A stretch of 64,000 nt of DNA from Harmonia axyridis (taxonomy: Eukaryota; Arthropoda; Insecta; Coleoptera; Coccinellidae), in contig NC_059504.1 in NCBI RefSeq assembly GCF_914767665.1, positions 8,558,501 to 8,622,500 of the forward strand. Reading direction: 5' to 3'. The number at the start of each line of letters is the position of its first letter. Position 1 is the stretch's first letter. Both the position numbers and the translations under genes were made by a program. Below the pieces are notes generated by a model. It did not search any database, was not told the DNA's origin, and saw nothing but the letters and a program-made list of their open reading frames with translations. Of this stretch, positions 42,446 through 54,145 are shown piece after piece.

Positions 42446-45098
42446 ATTCACAATGAAAGTTCTAACAATGTTTATTTCATGAGTAATCTACATTCAAAAC
42501 AAAATACAGTCATTTTATAATAGAAGAAAATATTGAAAAATCTACAATCCATTTATTTCGACTACATATAGAATAGCAACTTCAATTCTCGTCAATAGTG
42601 GTGCAACACCATAGCAAATTCAAGCATATCATCATCAATTAAAAATGAAATAAACAAGTACTGACGTAAAATCGAGAGCTTTTGAGGGCTCATTTATGCG
42701 CCAATTGAACTCTACAGTTCTGCAATATACAAATGAGCTTTTGCTCAAAAGTTTTCCACTTCAAGTCATTCTCTCATTGTATTATTGTGTAATTTTATGC
42801 CTTCAAGTTCTTGAACCAAATGTTATGTGAATGGCTTGAAGGAGAGCCCTGAAAGACGGGAACGAAGAGGAAAAGAAATGTTTTTACGAAGAGGAGCAAA
42901 TGGGTTTCTTCCTCTTTGATTTTTGGATATAACCTACTCAAAAATGAGTCAGTAATACCCAATTTTTTTCATCAGAAATATAGTAAAAATTTCATAATGA
43001 AACCTAACGTACGATTTCCACCCCTATTTAAATTCTCCATTAAAAAATACGTATCATCGCTCACTTCCGACGTTACATAAAGGCGTCGAATTCTTATCTA
43101 CCTCAACATAAATCCTCACCGCACTCAACGGAGCGTGGTCTTGATTAATTCCTTCCGCGAATCGTTCCACGGCCAGTTTCCCGAATCAGCTCTCCTCCAA
43201 TAACTCAAATTCAACAGAAATAACCATACCCGTTTTGTATCCAGCTGCATCTTGGGCATTGCTGGCCACCCCTAAGCGATTAGTTACGGACAATAAACAG
43301 AACAGAGAGTCTGGCTTCGGGGTTCTCCTGCTGCCGTCTGGAGCAGTCAGCGCCGCGACGCAACATCGGGGAAGATTTTACGTACTTTAGAAGGAAGCGT
43401 AAATTCGCCCACGCCGCTACGAAATCGAAGGGTGCTTTGTTATGGAGATATTTACGACGTGGGGGTCTAAAGGTCGTAAAATCATCGTGATCAGCAAGTT
43501 CGCTTATGAGGATAATTCACTTTGGTTGTAGACTTGGTGAAAGGGCTATCGGTTGTGGGAGCTCGGCTATGAAGATGGAATAGGAATGGTTGCGGGTTCG
43601 AAACCTTTCATCATCAGAAAAATATTCTGTTCGTTAAAGATGAATGCATATGCTAACAAGAAAATTGAATCAATTTAAATTGCACACCATTATTCCGTAC
43701 TCCTTGATTCTCTTTTATCAGGCAGTTTTGAATATCGTTACTTCATTACTGTTTCAATTCTATTATTCTGCTGTATTGGTCCTTAAATTATCGTTTTCCT
43801 GTCTGATATACTCTCCTTTTATCTATTATGTAGATCTAAATTCGTCGCTACTCTCTCAGTGAGTTAGTTACCTATTATTTCCAAAAATCTTGCTATCTCC
43901 AGCTGTTTTTGTGCTTTGCTCTTTCTTTTATCACTTGTAGATTTCTCAATGGCGAATGTATTAGGTTGTTTCTTGTTTCATCGAGAAGACTGGTGAATAA
44001 AGAAATATATTAAAATCTGCACGTCAATGTGTTGTGTATTTGTCGGAAAAGATTTATTCTTTTTTTATGTTTTTGGTTCCATCAAAAAACATGTTATCTA
44101 TATTCATTTCGTGATATCCATTTTTCTTGGAGTTCAAAAATTTTAATCTCTGGAAAAAGTTTTTTCTTTGGGTATTTCACCTTGGACTTTTGGGGTATCG
44201 CGTTTTTGTGGGGATTTTGGAAACACTGATGGATGACAGATGAGACCTTTATTGTGGTATAGCACTTGAAAACATCCTTAAACACTCTACTAACTCAACT
44301 GGTCATTATCTGGTAACTTACTCCACTGAACTCGTTTTTCTCAGTTATATACCTGGGTTAAAAACATAAAATCATAATGTACACTGTGAATTTCTTCTCC
44401 CTTTTCTTATTCTCTAAGTTGCATGCCTGCGCAATGGTATCATGGTACCTGCCCACTAATAAGGGTAGGGAAAATATATTCTTTATTATATTTTTCTGAG
44501 AAATCTATGAATGTGAAAGTTCTATGCACAAGTAGCACGAAAGAACATTGTTGTACTAATGTAGGTGCATATATATTAAGTATTGTGACGGCTGAACACA
44601 GACATTATGTCTAATTAAAAAAAATATAAAAAAAATATATATATAAAATTGCTTTTTGTCGCCAAAGACTTTTGTCCTGGATTATTTTCAAGGTTTTCTC
44701 CTTGGATTTTTTCAATATACTGCAAGTAGTTGCAAGTCGTTGCAGTTATTGAATTCAAGGAACCATATAACTTTGGTCTATTTGACATAGCCCATCAAAC
44801 TACACCATCTGTTCTGATCAGCCTGTACCTCAAAATAGTTAGGGAAACAACATTGAAGGGCTCTGTTTTTTATATATTTATTTATTTTAAATATTTATCT
44901 GTGCTAGTATTTACTCAGCATCAGTCTGGTGCCAGGTTGTAAATTTTTTCCCTTGAATGTATGTATAGTTGAAACATACACAAGACATCATCGTTTCTTC
45001 GTACTTCTAACAGTCAAATTATTTGTATAAAAAAATAACAAGGTATAATTGAGCTGATTGAGTACCTAAAACAATTAAGATTGTTTTATTTTTTTCAG
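42446..45098 (+). other. end of the 28.8-kb intron 4, no gene
   Basis: 42450-43050 is AT-rich and unassigned. 43060-43450 is a CpG-richer island. Near 43593-43603 there is a perfect Pol III B box (GGTTCGAAACC), possibly a SINE remnant. 43640-44640 is AT-rich and ends in an A/TA-rich run near 44620-44645. The interval closes with TTTTATTTTTTTCAG, a strong acceptor (AG 45097-45098). Confidence 0.4.
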
Positions 45099-45278
45099 AT
45101 ACACCCCTTATACGGCGAGAGCATTTACGGTGCAAAGAATACCTTCAACTTGAAGATCGCAGAATCCGTCCTCAAGAAGAGATTAAGAGTGCCACCGAAG
45201 GATACTTTCAAGGACTACATAAAAACGTTGAAGATGAAGAAAAAACTGCGATGTTACGCTACAATTCTAGACGAATAA
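45099..45278 (+). CDS. STPG/SHIPPO-like protein gene, last exon
   Basis: Follows a strong pyrimidine-rich acceptor and stays open for 59 codons to TAA at 45276-45278. It encodes IHPLYGESIYGAKNTFNLKI, AESVLKKRLRVPPKDTF and a basic tail KDYIKTLKMKKKLRCYATIL with DE. Phase 0 fits the exon ending at 16272. The HPLYGESIYG start is a weak repeat motif. AATAAA overlaps the stop codon (45274-45279). The joined visible product is 312 aa. That this exon belongs to the same gene is inferred from orientation, phase and basic/PG-rich character; transcript data would settle it. Confidence 0.6.
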   Translation: MHPLYGESIYGAKNTFNLKIAESVLKKRLRVPPKDTFKDYIKTLKMKKKLRCYATILDE

Positions 45279-45279
45279 A
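45274..45279 (+). promoter_or_regulatory. AATAAA polyadenylation signal overlapping the stop codon
   Basis: The hexamer starts two bases before the TAA stop. It could give a very short 3' UTR, though later signals may be used instead. Confidence 0.3.
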
Positions 45280-46917
45280 AAAAATTCTACTTATTAGATA
45301 CTGTAAAAGTACAATTCTTCAATTTCGAAGTTAAATACAAAATGCTGATGAGCATCAAAAGTAGTGACCTAAGTAAGATGATAAGGGTGATCTGAGGTAT
45401 TCAGCTACCATCTTGTTTGTCAATAATCCAAAAGTGTTTCTATATTATATCGGCTGCGTAAAGAATCCGTTATTTCTGTTACTCACAAATATTGACTTAC
45501 CTTTCCACAGAACCATGTTCTTTCTAGAAATGACAACAAAATCAATCAATCAATTTTTTTTGGAAACTATCCTGAATACTCAATCCATAAAAATTTCGAT
45601 ATTATTCACAGATACCAAATTGGTTGATCCCAAGTCCTGAAGATCTCCTATTGTCAGCTTTCTCTGTTTATCCGATCTCAATTATATAAAAAGTATATTT
45701 TCATTAGAAATGGCATTTTTGAAAATTATCTTATCCGCTAGGAACGTTTCATTCTGAGGTTCAGTTAGAAACTGATCATTTTGCTAATTAGTTATAATTT
45801 TCGATTTTTATGACTTGCATCCAACATTTGGACTCTTCAAAAAAGCTGATAATTTTGAGTACTAGCTAATTTCAACATTATTATTGACCTGAAGACTATA
45901 CTCGAATGAGACTCTCACTATGGATTTTATTTATTTGTTTCATCAAACACCAATATGAAATTTCTTGATGGACTAGTCGTTACTTTTTTGGAATGTTTGG
46001 GGCAATTACTTTACGACTATTTTGTCAGCATTTTGTTCGATAATTTTTTCGCTTAATATCACAATATTCTTCCAAAAAAACTTGAATGCGAGCAGACATC
46101 TATAATTGTCACAAAATTGGTATTTAAATTTGGCTTTGTTCGCCATCTGTATTTTCATAAATTTGAAATGTATTAATGTCATTTTCAGTGCTTTGTAGCG
46201 CCTTCAAGCTTCGCTCTAGGTCTACAAACGCACGTCGAAGAAAATCATGCATTTTATCCTCTTGGTGTATAAATCTACTTTTGGGGAATATACCCTTGCA
46301 AAAACTAATGGTGCTGTAACGGATCGGCAAAAAGAGATCTGGAACTTCTCGTTACGATGTCGTAGCGGAAAAGCAGGGTATCGTTTTTCAGCTGTACGTT
46401 TCTAATGCATCTAGCAAGAAAGGAATTTTCGCTTGCCTTCCTCGTAAGCTCTTATGGAACAAGGAGCTCTTTGTTATGAAACTTTAATAATCGCAGTGAC
46501 TGGAAGAGGAAACCTATATATCCTTATAGTTAGGGTTTGAGGTATTCGGCCGCTGACAACTTCCGTGGATATTTTCTTGAAAACTTTGCAACTTAGAATT
46601 TCTCTTGGTGATTACGAAGGGTCGATGAGCTATGTCTGATTTTTTGTTGAAATTATTCGATGAGAAGTTTGGGGATTGTGAAGGGAAAATGGGAAACAAA
46701 CGGAAATGAATGAAATAAGAAAAGATCACTGTATTCTGACTTTTGCGAATCGGAAACTGAGTAGAGTTGGAATAGGAGAAAAAGGGTAATTTGAAACTCC
46801 CTTTTCAGTTAAAACAAGACTTAATCGATGCTATAATAATAATATTTGTTCACAGAAAGACACGCAGGTAAAAAGTTTAAATCCATCATCCTTGAAGGGT
46901 TAACCATTTTGTGTGTT
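45280..46917. other. downstream of the gene, nothing recognised
   Basis: AT-rich. Short frames without similarity. No terminal repeats seen until 46918. Confidence 0.4.
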
Positions 46918-47679
46918 GTACCGGGTTTTTCACCATAATTTGATCCCCCTTTAACTTTGTTACTAAAAGAGGTACAAAAATGTTTTCTACAAAAGTTTCA
47001 CGAAATCGACTAGTGTTTCTTAAAATGATTTCACAAAACGATATACATACAGAGTGGGCAACATATTGATTGCAACTTCATATTTTCAAATAGAACACCC
47101 TGTAGATTCCTCTATATTTGATTAGCTCTTTTTTCCCTGATTTTGAATATATGACATATGTTTGGCCTATGTCTTATTGTGAGTACCACAATATTTCAAA
47201 TTTTAAGAACCACCTGGCAAGCTAAGTAATTAGTTTTCAAGTGGTAGGCTGCAATAACTCAAAATGCCCTTTTTTGAGATATCTCGTTGGCAACGATATG
47301 ACATACGTTTTTCACTATAAATTGGAATTGGATGATTTGGATGCAACTCCATATATTCTCTCCTTGTAACTTTCTTATTTTTATTGTTCAATGTTCTTCA
47401 TATTTCAAATTTTTTCACTTCTGTTCAGTGCATATTCGATGAATAGTTTCATTCAATGACAAACGTATGTCATAAATCGTTGCCAAGGAGATAACTCAAA
47501 AAAGGGCATTTATCGCAGCCTTCGATTTAAAAACTGATTACTTAGCTTGCAAGGTGGTTCTTAAAATTTGAAACTCTGTGATACTCAGAAAAAGAGAGAT
47601 AGGCCAAACTTATGTTATATATTCGAAATCAGGGGAAAGAGAGCTACTCAAATATAGAAAAATATACAGGGTGTTCCAT
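46918..47679. repeat. TACCGGGTTTTTCACC repeat carrying a 219-bp-arm foldback
   Basis: The first part matches 8411-8860, without the retro-insertion found there. From 47090 to 47308 the sequence is repeated in inverse at 47461-47679: GAACACCCTGTA / TACAGGGTGTTC outer, GGCAACGATATGACATACG inner. The spacer is about 150 bp. No protein. The outer TACAGGGTGTTCC ends resemble Tc1/mariner-type MITEs, so two repeat families may be superimposed. Confidence 0.7.
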
Positions 47680-48689
47680 CAGGTATCATCGTCTCGAAGT
47701 AAATGAGCCATGACAAAGTGCACATACTGAAAACCTCTTAGAACTAACTAACTTTTCAAAAAAAAAACTTTCTTTAAAATTTATGCACGCCTGTGAAGAA
47801 GATACAAAGAATTTGCCAAAAAAGTACCACATGACCCATTATCCCTATTCAAAAAATTTAGAGGGTTGATGGGGATGGCACAGGGTGCAATAAACATCTT
47901 TCAAAAATACATAAAATTTGGTGAAAGAGAATCAAAAATTGACCTGTTTCAGGATTTAGTTGCCAAAAATTTTTCTTCTGATAAAATGAATTTGTTCCGT
48001 AATTTTGACGCGCACTGTATATGAATTTTCGTATTCCGACATCCTACCAACCGCGATCTTAATGTATCAGCATCCCTTCCGCCAACTTAAGAACTAAAGA
48101 AGATAAAAAGCACAAGAGCGGAAGAGATATAATCGGTCGAAGGACCAGAAAGGGCTCATGTAACGGAACTTCTGCTCGAACGGAATCGAAGACGATTTCT
48201 CAAAGCAGCAGGATCGATTTATTTGACATAAATATTAACGCACCATCAGCATTTTGTCCGTAAGACCGCTTGTTGCCGAAACATAGGGTGGAACTTCCAC
48301 GTAACTGGCTGTTTGGAGAAGGGCTAAACCAGAATCCCGAATCGCAAGTTTATTGCTTCATTAGGAGTTAGGCAGAATTTCCTAGGCTGCGTATCGGAAA
48401 ATAGAACCCGTCTTCTGGGGATTATTGCTCGGTTATTGCAGGAAGGGGTTGGATCATAGGGGATAATTCCCGGCTCATGATATGAAATCCTGGATATTTC
48501 CTCTTGTCAATCGGTTTTCATTTCTGGACAATTTGGGCATCTTGAATTCGTGATTTCTCCACATTTCCTTTCTTTCGTAGATGGTGCTATTGAATGGAAT
48601 GGTTATGTTTCCATGGAAATATACTGTTTTCGGTCCGGAAAAGCTACTTTTCCGGCCTAGGACGTCGGAATTTGTTCCTTCTAGTTTTT
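47680..48689. other. unassigned repeat-like then CpG-rich unique sequence
   Basis: 47680-48020 begins directly after a GGGTGTTCCATC end and looks like the body of another interspersed element, without coding. 48040-48480 is GC-richer with no gene. Confidence 0.35.
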
Positions 48690-48945
48690 TATAAGTTGAA
48701 AAGTGTCAGTGGGCTGGACATGTTGCACGCCAGAATCCGAATAGATGGACATTGAAAATAACTCAATGGAGACCACGCAGGAGTAAAAGAAGCGTTGGGA
48801 GACCACTCAAGAAATGGCGAGATGACATCAAGGAGATCGCAGGAAGATAGTGGATGAAGAAAGTACGGGATAGGAAAACATGGAAGCGTTTAAAAGAGGC
48901 CTATATCCAACATTAAATGTCAAACGGCTGAAGAGAGAGAGTTTT
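48690..48945 (+). pseudogene. LINE reverse transcriptase C-terminal fragment
   Basis: Reads KCQWAGHVARQNPNRWTLKI, TQWRPRRSKRSVGRPLKKW, DDIKEIAGR, then stop, WMKKVRDRKTWKRLKEAYIQ. The W-A-GH-V-AR ... GRPxxRWxDDIKxxAG ... W ... EAY order is characteristic of the C-terminus of a common class of insect LINE endonuclease-reverse transcriptases. One in-frame stop (TAG) lies in the middle and all upstream domains are absent. Confidence 0.75.
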
Positions 48946-49009
48946 TTATATAGGTGTATTTCGGATAGTTGGTAAACTTACACTTAACACCAATGGACAT
49001 TGAGAACAT

Positions 49010-49690
49010 TTAGTTGTACAACTTTGCTTCCGCCGTTTTGCAATAGATGGCTGTAACGGTAAGTGGTAGTCGAAATAAGTAGATCGTAGATATCATACAA
49101 TAAGCCTAGGTATTTATAAACATAAACGAGAGTGGTTTCAAAGCTTCAAGAACGGTGTATTGACGTCGAAGACCAGCATGGCGGTGGAAGAGAAAATGAT
49201 TTCGAAGATCCAGAATTGGAGGAATCACTTGATCAAGAATGATGTCAAGCGCAACAAGAATTGGCAAGTCATTTTGAAACGCCTGAAAGTGATGGGAATG
49301 ATTCAGAAACAAGGAAATTTGGTGTCGTACGAGTTGAAGCCGATAGATGTTGAACGGTGTTTGTTTGCTTGTGAACAGCTGCTTGCAAGGCAAAGACGAA
49401 AGTGATTTCTGCATCGCATTGTGACTGTAGTCGAAAAATGGATTCATAATGATAATTCCAAGCGCCGAAAATCATTGGGATATTCCAGCCAAGTTTCAAC
49501 GCCGACGGCCAAACCGAACATTCACAGTTCCAAGGTCATGCTCAGTATTTGTTCGGACCAGCTCGGCAAGTGTATTATGCGTTGTTAAAACCTACTGAAA
49601 CAATCACAGGCGATCGTTATCGAATGCAATGAATGCGTTTGGGTTGAGAATTGAGAGACAATCCGCAATACAATCACAGCATGACATTTT
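49010..49690 (+). pseudogene. DD34D mariner, internally deleted copy
   Basis: Starts TTAGTTGTACAACTTTGCTT, the family end, with the leader intact to AAACATAA. It then jumps to CGAGAGTGGTTTCAAAGC, losing the start codon and first helix-turn-helix. Readable are KRLKVMGMIQKQGNL, KPIDVERCLFACEQLLARQR, HRIVTVVEKWIHNDNSKRR (first catalytic D lost, V in its place) and YYALLKPTETITGDRY. It ends near 49690 after the CRNTITA-like segment. The second and third aspartates are missing. Confidence 0.85.
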
Positions 49691-50373
49691 CCAGGAACCT
49701 TGAAATTGTTAGCTCATATCCATATCCAAAAACTCAACTCCAGCTGATTCAGTTTCTCTTACTGCTGTAATAACGGAGATCCCACCATTAGCCATCGAAT
49801 TTGGACCATCCTATACAAATACAACATCCAGAATGAATCATCCCTGCCCCAACGACCAAACGTCATTAATTAACGAAGCGAATAAACTAACTGTCAATCC
49901 TCGACGTCAACCGACGTCCAATAAACCAACATCGCAGACGTACCACATGTGCGACTTGACACGAAAAATGAGAAGCAGGAAAAAAATGATAAAAAGCAGC
50001 AGACGCCGTCCAATAGGGGCGAACGACAAGCGGCTGTCAAGTGTGGTCGGGTGGCTCCCTCTGTGAGGCGGGACGACGCGCGTCCAGGCGCTAAAAGCCC
50101 CCAAGTAATTGTCACTTCTGAATTGGCTCAATTCCATTTAAACATGAAATTCACAGGCGGCTGCCTCCTGAAGGATTCGATTGCGGGACTCTAACCCGCG
50201 ATTTTATTGGAAAATTCTGGTCTCGGGGGTAGTCTGGGAAGATAGCGTTTGTTTCGCGAAGCTTCTTCTCGTTATTTTCTATAATATACTGACAGGATCT
50301 GAAAGTAGTACATACACTAAAAGTAAGATAAAAATACAGAAAAAAAAGAAGTACTATTTCCAAGTGTGTGTAC
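49691..50373. other. CpG-rich island, no supported gene
   Basis: 49780-50110 is richer in GC and CpG. Four overlapping frames on both strands are open there, which argues for composition and against coding. At about 50170-50205 the minus strand shows a tRNA T-arm-like GCGGGTTAGAGTCCCGC. Confidence 0.35.
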
Positions 50374-51075
50374 GATATTAATTGTCTATCTGGTATCAAC
50401 AAAAATGCTATCAACAAAATCATTGTCAAACAGAAGATTTCCACCCTATTACATAGGAATCATAATCAAAAGTAAACCAAGGAGAATGTATGTCATCAAG
50501 GGAGAGTAGCGATATACCGGTTTCACCCTTATTAGGGAGTAACGCATAACTCAACCCATGATGATGAACAAACGAAATAGCAAGCATCTTGTTGAACGCT
50601 GGCAGGCGCAACTCAGAATGATTACTGCGGTGCGCCACCCAGCGGCCAAAAACCTAACTACTTCCTCCACGGGTACCTCGAAAAAGCAGATTCCCACGTC
50701 AACTAGGAAAATCTTCTGTTAATTCTAAGCGACGTACAGCGTGAAATATAATAAATAATATATAATTGGCTAACACCTGCACTTGGTAATGAATGATGAA
50801 AATACAAAAAGAAAAAGAATTACGATTTCCAAGTGTGTTAAATCATACGATATTAATTATCTATCTGGTTAATATATCAACAAAAATGCCATCAACATAA
50901 TTCACCCTAATAAGGGTGAAACCGGTATATCGCTATACTGTCCCTTGATGACATACATTCTCCTTGGTTTACTTTCGATTATAAGTCCCATGAAATAGCG
51001 TGGAAATCTTCTGTTTGACAATGGTTATGTTGATGGCATTTTTGTTGATACATTAACCAGATTGATAATTAATAT
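50374..51075. repeat. long inverted repeat (~160-bp arms) with nested palindrome
   Basis: 50374-50534 is complementary to 50909-51075; shared text includes CCTTGGTTTACTTT, GACATACATTCTCC and ACCGGTATATCGCTA. A second forward copy of the arm end (about 50829-50905, CCAAGTGTGTTAAATC, ATCAACAAAAATGCCATCAA) abuts the right arm at TTCACCCTAATAAGGGTGAA, making a smaller palindrome. No frame. Transposon-derived foldback. Confidence 0.75.
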
Positions 51076-52179
51076 TTTTCAGCAGAGCTTTGCTATATCC
51101 AGTTGATGGTTTTTACTTTGACTGTGAAACATTGTTAAACCTGCTTTAAATTCGTTGCCGTCATCAGATTGAATACTTTGAATTTTATGACAAACTGTTT
51201 TTTTATCATCATCTTGGTGTTGGGGTGGACTTGCCGAATCTAGATCAGGGTAGGTCTACTATTCAAGCCTATTGCTTCTTTTTATGCATTCAATTGAACA
51301 AGAAAGCAATATCGTGAAGCCAGAAGCCTTCAAAACTCGTCATTCATAAACTAATTGCTTCCTTGGAGACCATGTAAACTTTATTACAGTCCTGTGGTTT
51401 CTGCACAATTTGGACATCAATCAATGAGTGGCCGAAAGCTCCTGACATTACCTCAGTGTTACTTTAGTGCTTAGTTAATTTTTTCAATATTCTTAGTTGA
51501 AATTATAACTTGTTTTTACTCAGTGTTGGCATCGTTCTTGAGCTTCAGATGAAGAAGTGAATGAATATTTTCAAAAACTAATAATAAGCTACATTTTTCA
51601 ACCATTTATTCCGAAAATATGGGTATATATCAAACTGGCGAATGCGCCAATGTTCGATGAGCTGTTTACCGGGTGACACACACATATGCCTTGAGCAGCA
51701 GCACACTCGAAATGTTTCAGCTGTCAATAGCATAGCCTCAGGATGTCGCTGAATTGAATAAAAATTCTTGTGATTGACGCTAACGTAAATTGAATTTATA
51801 TCTGGAAGAAACTTGCGTGGAAAGTTTCCACGGTTTTCCACCCACATTAGGAAGACAGTTCCTGGGGGTTATATAATTGCCTCATTCTAGCGATTTTCTG
51901 GAATCGACAGCATCTGGTTACATGTTCAGGTGAAAAAAAATTTTGTATCCAGTGAATTTTGTCAGGAAATGAAAAAGAAAATTATGTAATATACATTTTT
52001 CTCATCTGCTGCATGATCATGATTAATTTATTTTCACTCAAAGGAAAATCTATATCAAATCAATATTATATTGATCATATTCTTTCATGTGAAACGAAAA
52101 AAAATAGTTTTAACGAATATTGACGTTGTATATAGTATGAAAATTCTATCAGATAAGTACCTATTCATAATTAATATTA
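51076..52179. other. no supported gene
   Basis: A minus-strand string IQSIQSDDGNEFKAGL (about 51140-51190) is weakly reminiscent of a retroelement integrase. An 89-codon minus frame (51578-51847) is unrecognised. Neither is strong enough to call. Confidence 0.3.
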
Positions 52180-52189
52180 GAAATTTCCT

Positions 52190-52770
52190 CAGAGTAATGA
52201 ACAAAGATAGCATATGTCATTTTCAGTAGCGAATTTTGTCCCAAATATGAACTATCAAATTTGACATGAAGCGCGCGGAAACAAAAACATATCAGTGATA
52301 TGATATTTCACTCAATTCGTGAGTTTCTCCACAAAGAACGCACTTCCCATGTCCCATAGTGAATTAATGTTTCATATCAACTCAAAATACATTGAAATAA
52401 ATACCTAAATTTATCAGAAATTCTGAGAACAACCTTCAAGCGCGCCAAACGACGTGAAACAACTGATGACACTAAAAGAGCAAAAGTTGCCAAACCTTGG
52501 ATTTCAGCAGCTAGATACAGAAATTAAAAAATATTCTGCTTATTATAAATTCGACAATAAGGAAAAATATCGGTTTCCAAATATTCAAATTTGCATATTC
52601 AATCGGGAATCACTCAAATAAATATATTTCATTCAATATACTATACATTCATAATGATATAGTAAAATTGTGGATTTGAAAATATATCACAATCCGACAA
52701 CGTAATCTAACCATGTTGGGAATATGTAAAAATTGCGTATTCTCCCTCTATCTATGTTTATCACTCTATG
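52190..52770 (-). mobile_element. 590-bp MITE family, copy 2, 10-bp TSD
   Basis: Ends CAGAGTAATGAACAAAGA and TATGTTTATCACTCTATG. The decamer GAAATTTCCT flanks both sides (52180-52189 and 52771-52780), a direct sign of transposition. The interior matches the copies at 20042, 53543 and 57786; orientation is opposite to the first. The length of the duplication would fit a Mutator-like transposase, but no transposase is present to confirm that. Confidence 0.85.
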
Positions 52771-52780
52771 GAAATTTCCT

Positions 52781-53532
52781 TTTGAAAAGTTTTTCAAAAT
52801 TCTGTTGTAATTCAAGTTGATACAACTTTTATCTTTACGCAAAGTTTCAGCATTATCTATTATTCAGTTCGTTATTTTTCACACGTTAGAATCAAATTTG
52901 TAATTGTTTTCTGCACTACATCAATATTTTATAGTATTTTCATAGCAAATTCTGATATTAATATTATGTATAAATGAACACTTATTAATCGTAATTTTCT
53001 GTTAACAATTTTTTTAAAATTTTTAATTTGATCGAATTCACAAATATTTCAGTTCCCCATTTGGTACATTCTGTAGCTTGATTGAATGGCACCCCTTGAA
53101 AATATATTATGCATACACACCGACACCGAACATCTAACGATCTAAATGTATAGCTCTTCACAGATACACACGAACGATGCTGCTAATTAAATTAGCAATG
53201 CTAAAAGCTAATGGAACAAACGAATTCCACAAAGCATTTCTCACGTAACCAAATTTCCAGCTGATTCGAAATTGCATGGAAAATTTGTCGATTTTTTCGG
53301 AGTTTTTCACCCCAATAGAACGGAATTGTTGTTATTTGTTGAATTTTAGCAGTTAACAGTCTGTGCAATTCCATTCATGCTTTTTTCTTTTTGAACGCAC
53401 GTTGCCAAATAGATCGCTCCTACAATTCGTCACAATTTTAGGATTTTCAGCCCAGAATGGTCTCCTACAACTCACCGATGATCGATATGCGGTTAAATTC
53501 TAGTAGGTCTGTCCGAAGAGAACTAAATACTT
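52781..53532. other. unassigned AT-rich sequence
   Basis: No gene or repeat end recognised between two MITE copies of the same family. Confidence 0.4.
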
Positions 53533-53542
53533 GAAATTACCC

Positions 53543-54135
53543 TTAGAGTAATAAACATAGATTAGGGGAGCATATGTCATCTTCAGTTAGCAAATTTTGT
53601 CCCCAACATGAACTATCAAATTTGACATGAAGCGCGCGGAAATGGAAACATATCAGCGATACGATATTTCACTCAATTCGCGAGTTTCCCCACAAAGAAC
53701 GCACTTCTTACGTCCCATAGTGAATCAACGTTTCATATTAACTCGAAATATATTGAAATAGATACCTAAATATATCAGAAATTCAGAAAACAAAATTCAA
53801 GCGCGCCAAACGACGTGAAACAACCGATGACACTATGAGAGCAAAAGTTGCCAAACCTTGGATTTCAGCAGGTAGATACAGAAAATAATAAATATTCTGT
53901 TTATTATAAATTCGACAATTAGGAGAAATATCGGATTCCAAATATTCAAATTTGCATATTTAATCGGGAATCACTCTACTAAACATAATATTTCATTCAA
54001 TATAATTTACATTCATAATGATATAGTAAAATTGTGGATTTGAAAATATATCACAATCCGACAACGTAATCTAACCATGTTGGGGACATGTGAAAATTGC
54101 GTATACTCCCTCTATATCTATGATTATTACTCTAA
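53543..54135 (-). mobile_element. 590-bp MITE family, copy 3, ~10-bp TSD
   Basis: Ends TTAGAGTAATAAACATAGA and TCTATGATTATTACTCTAA. Flanks are GAAATTACCC (53533-53542) and GAAATTAACC (54136-54145), a decamer duplication with one difference. It is in the same orientation as, and closely similar to, copy 2, which ends only 0.8 kb away. Confidence 0.85.
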
Positions 54136-54145
54136 GAAATTAACC

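Noticed and set aside
49833..50137. Cluster of four overlapping frames on both strands
   Set aside because: Simultaneous openness in several frames is explained by GC/CpG composition; no domain in any of them.
51140..51190. Integrase-like string IQSDDGNEF on the minus strand
   Set aside because: Only one short motif, without the other catalytic blocks, LTRs or neighbouring pol sequence.
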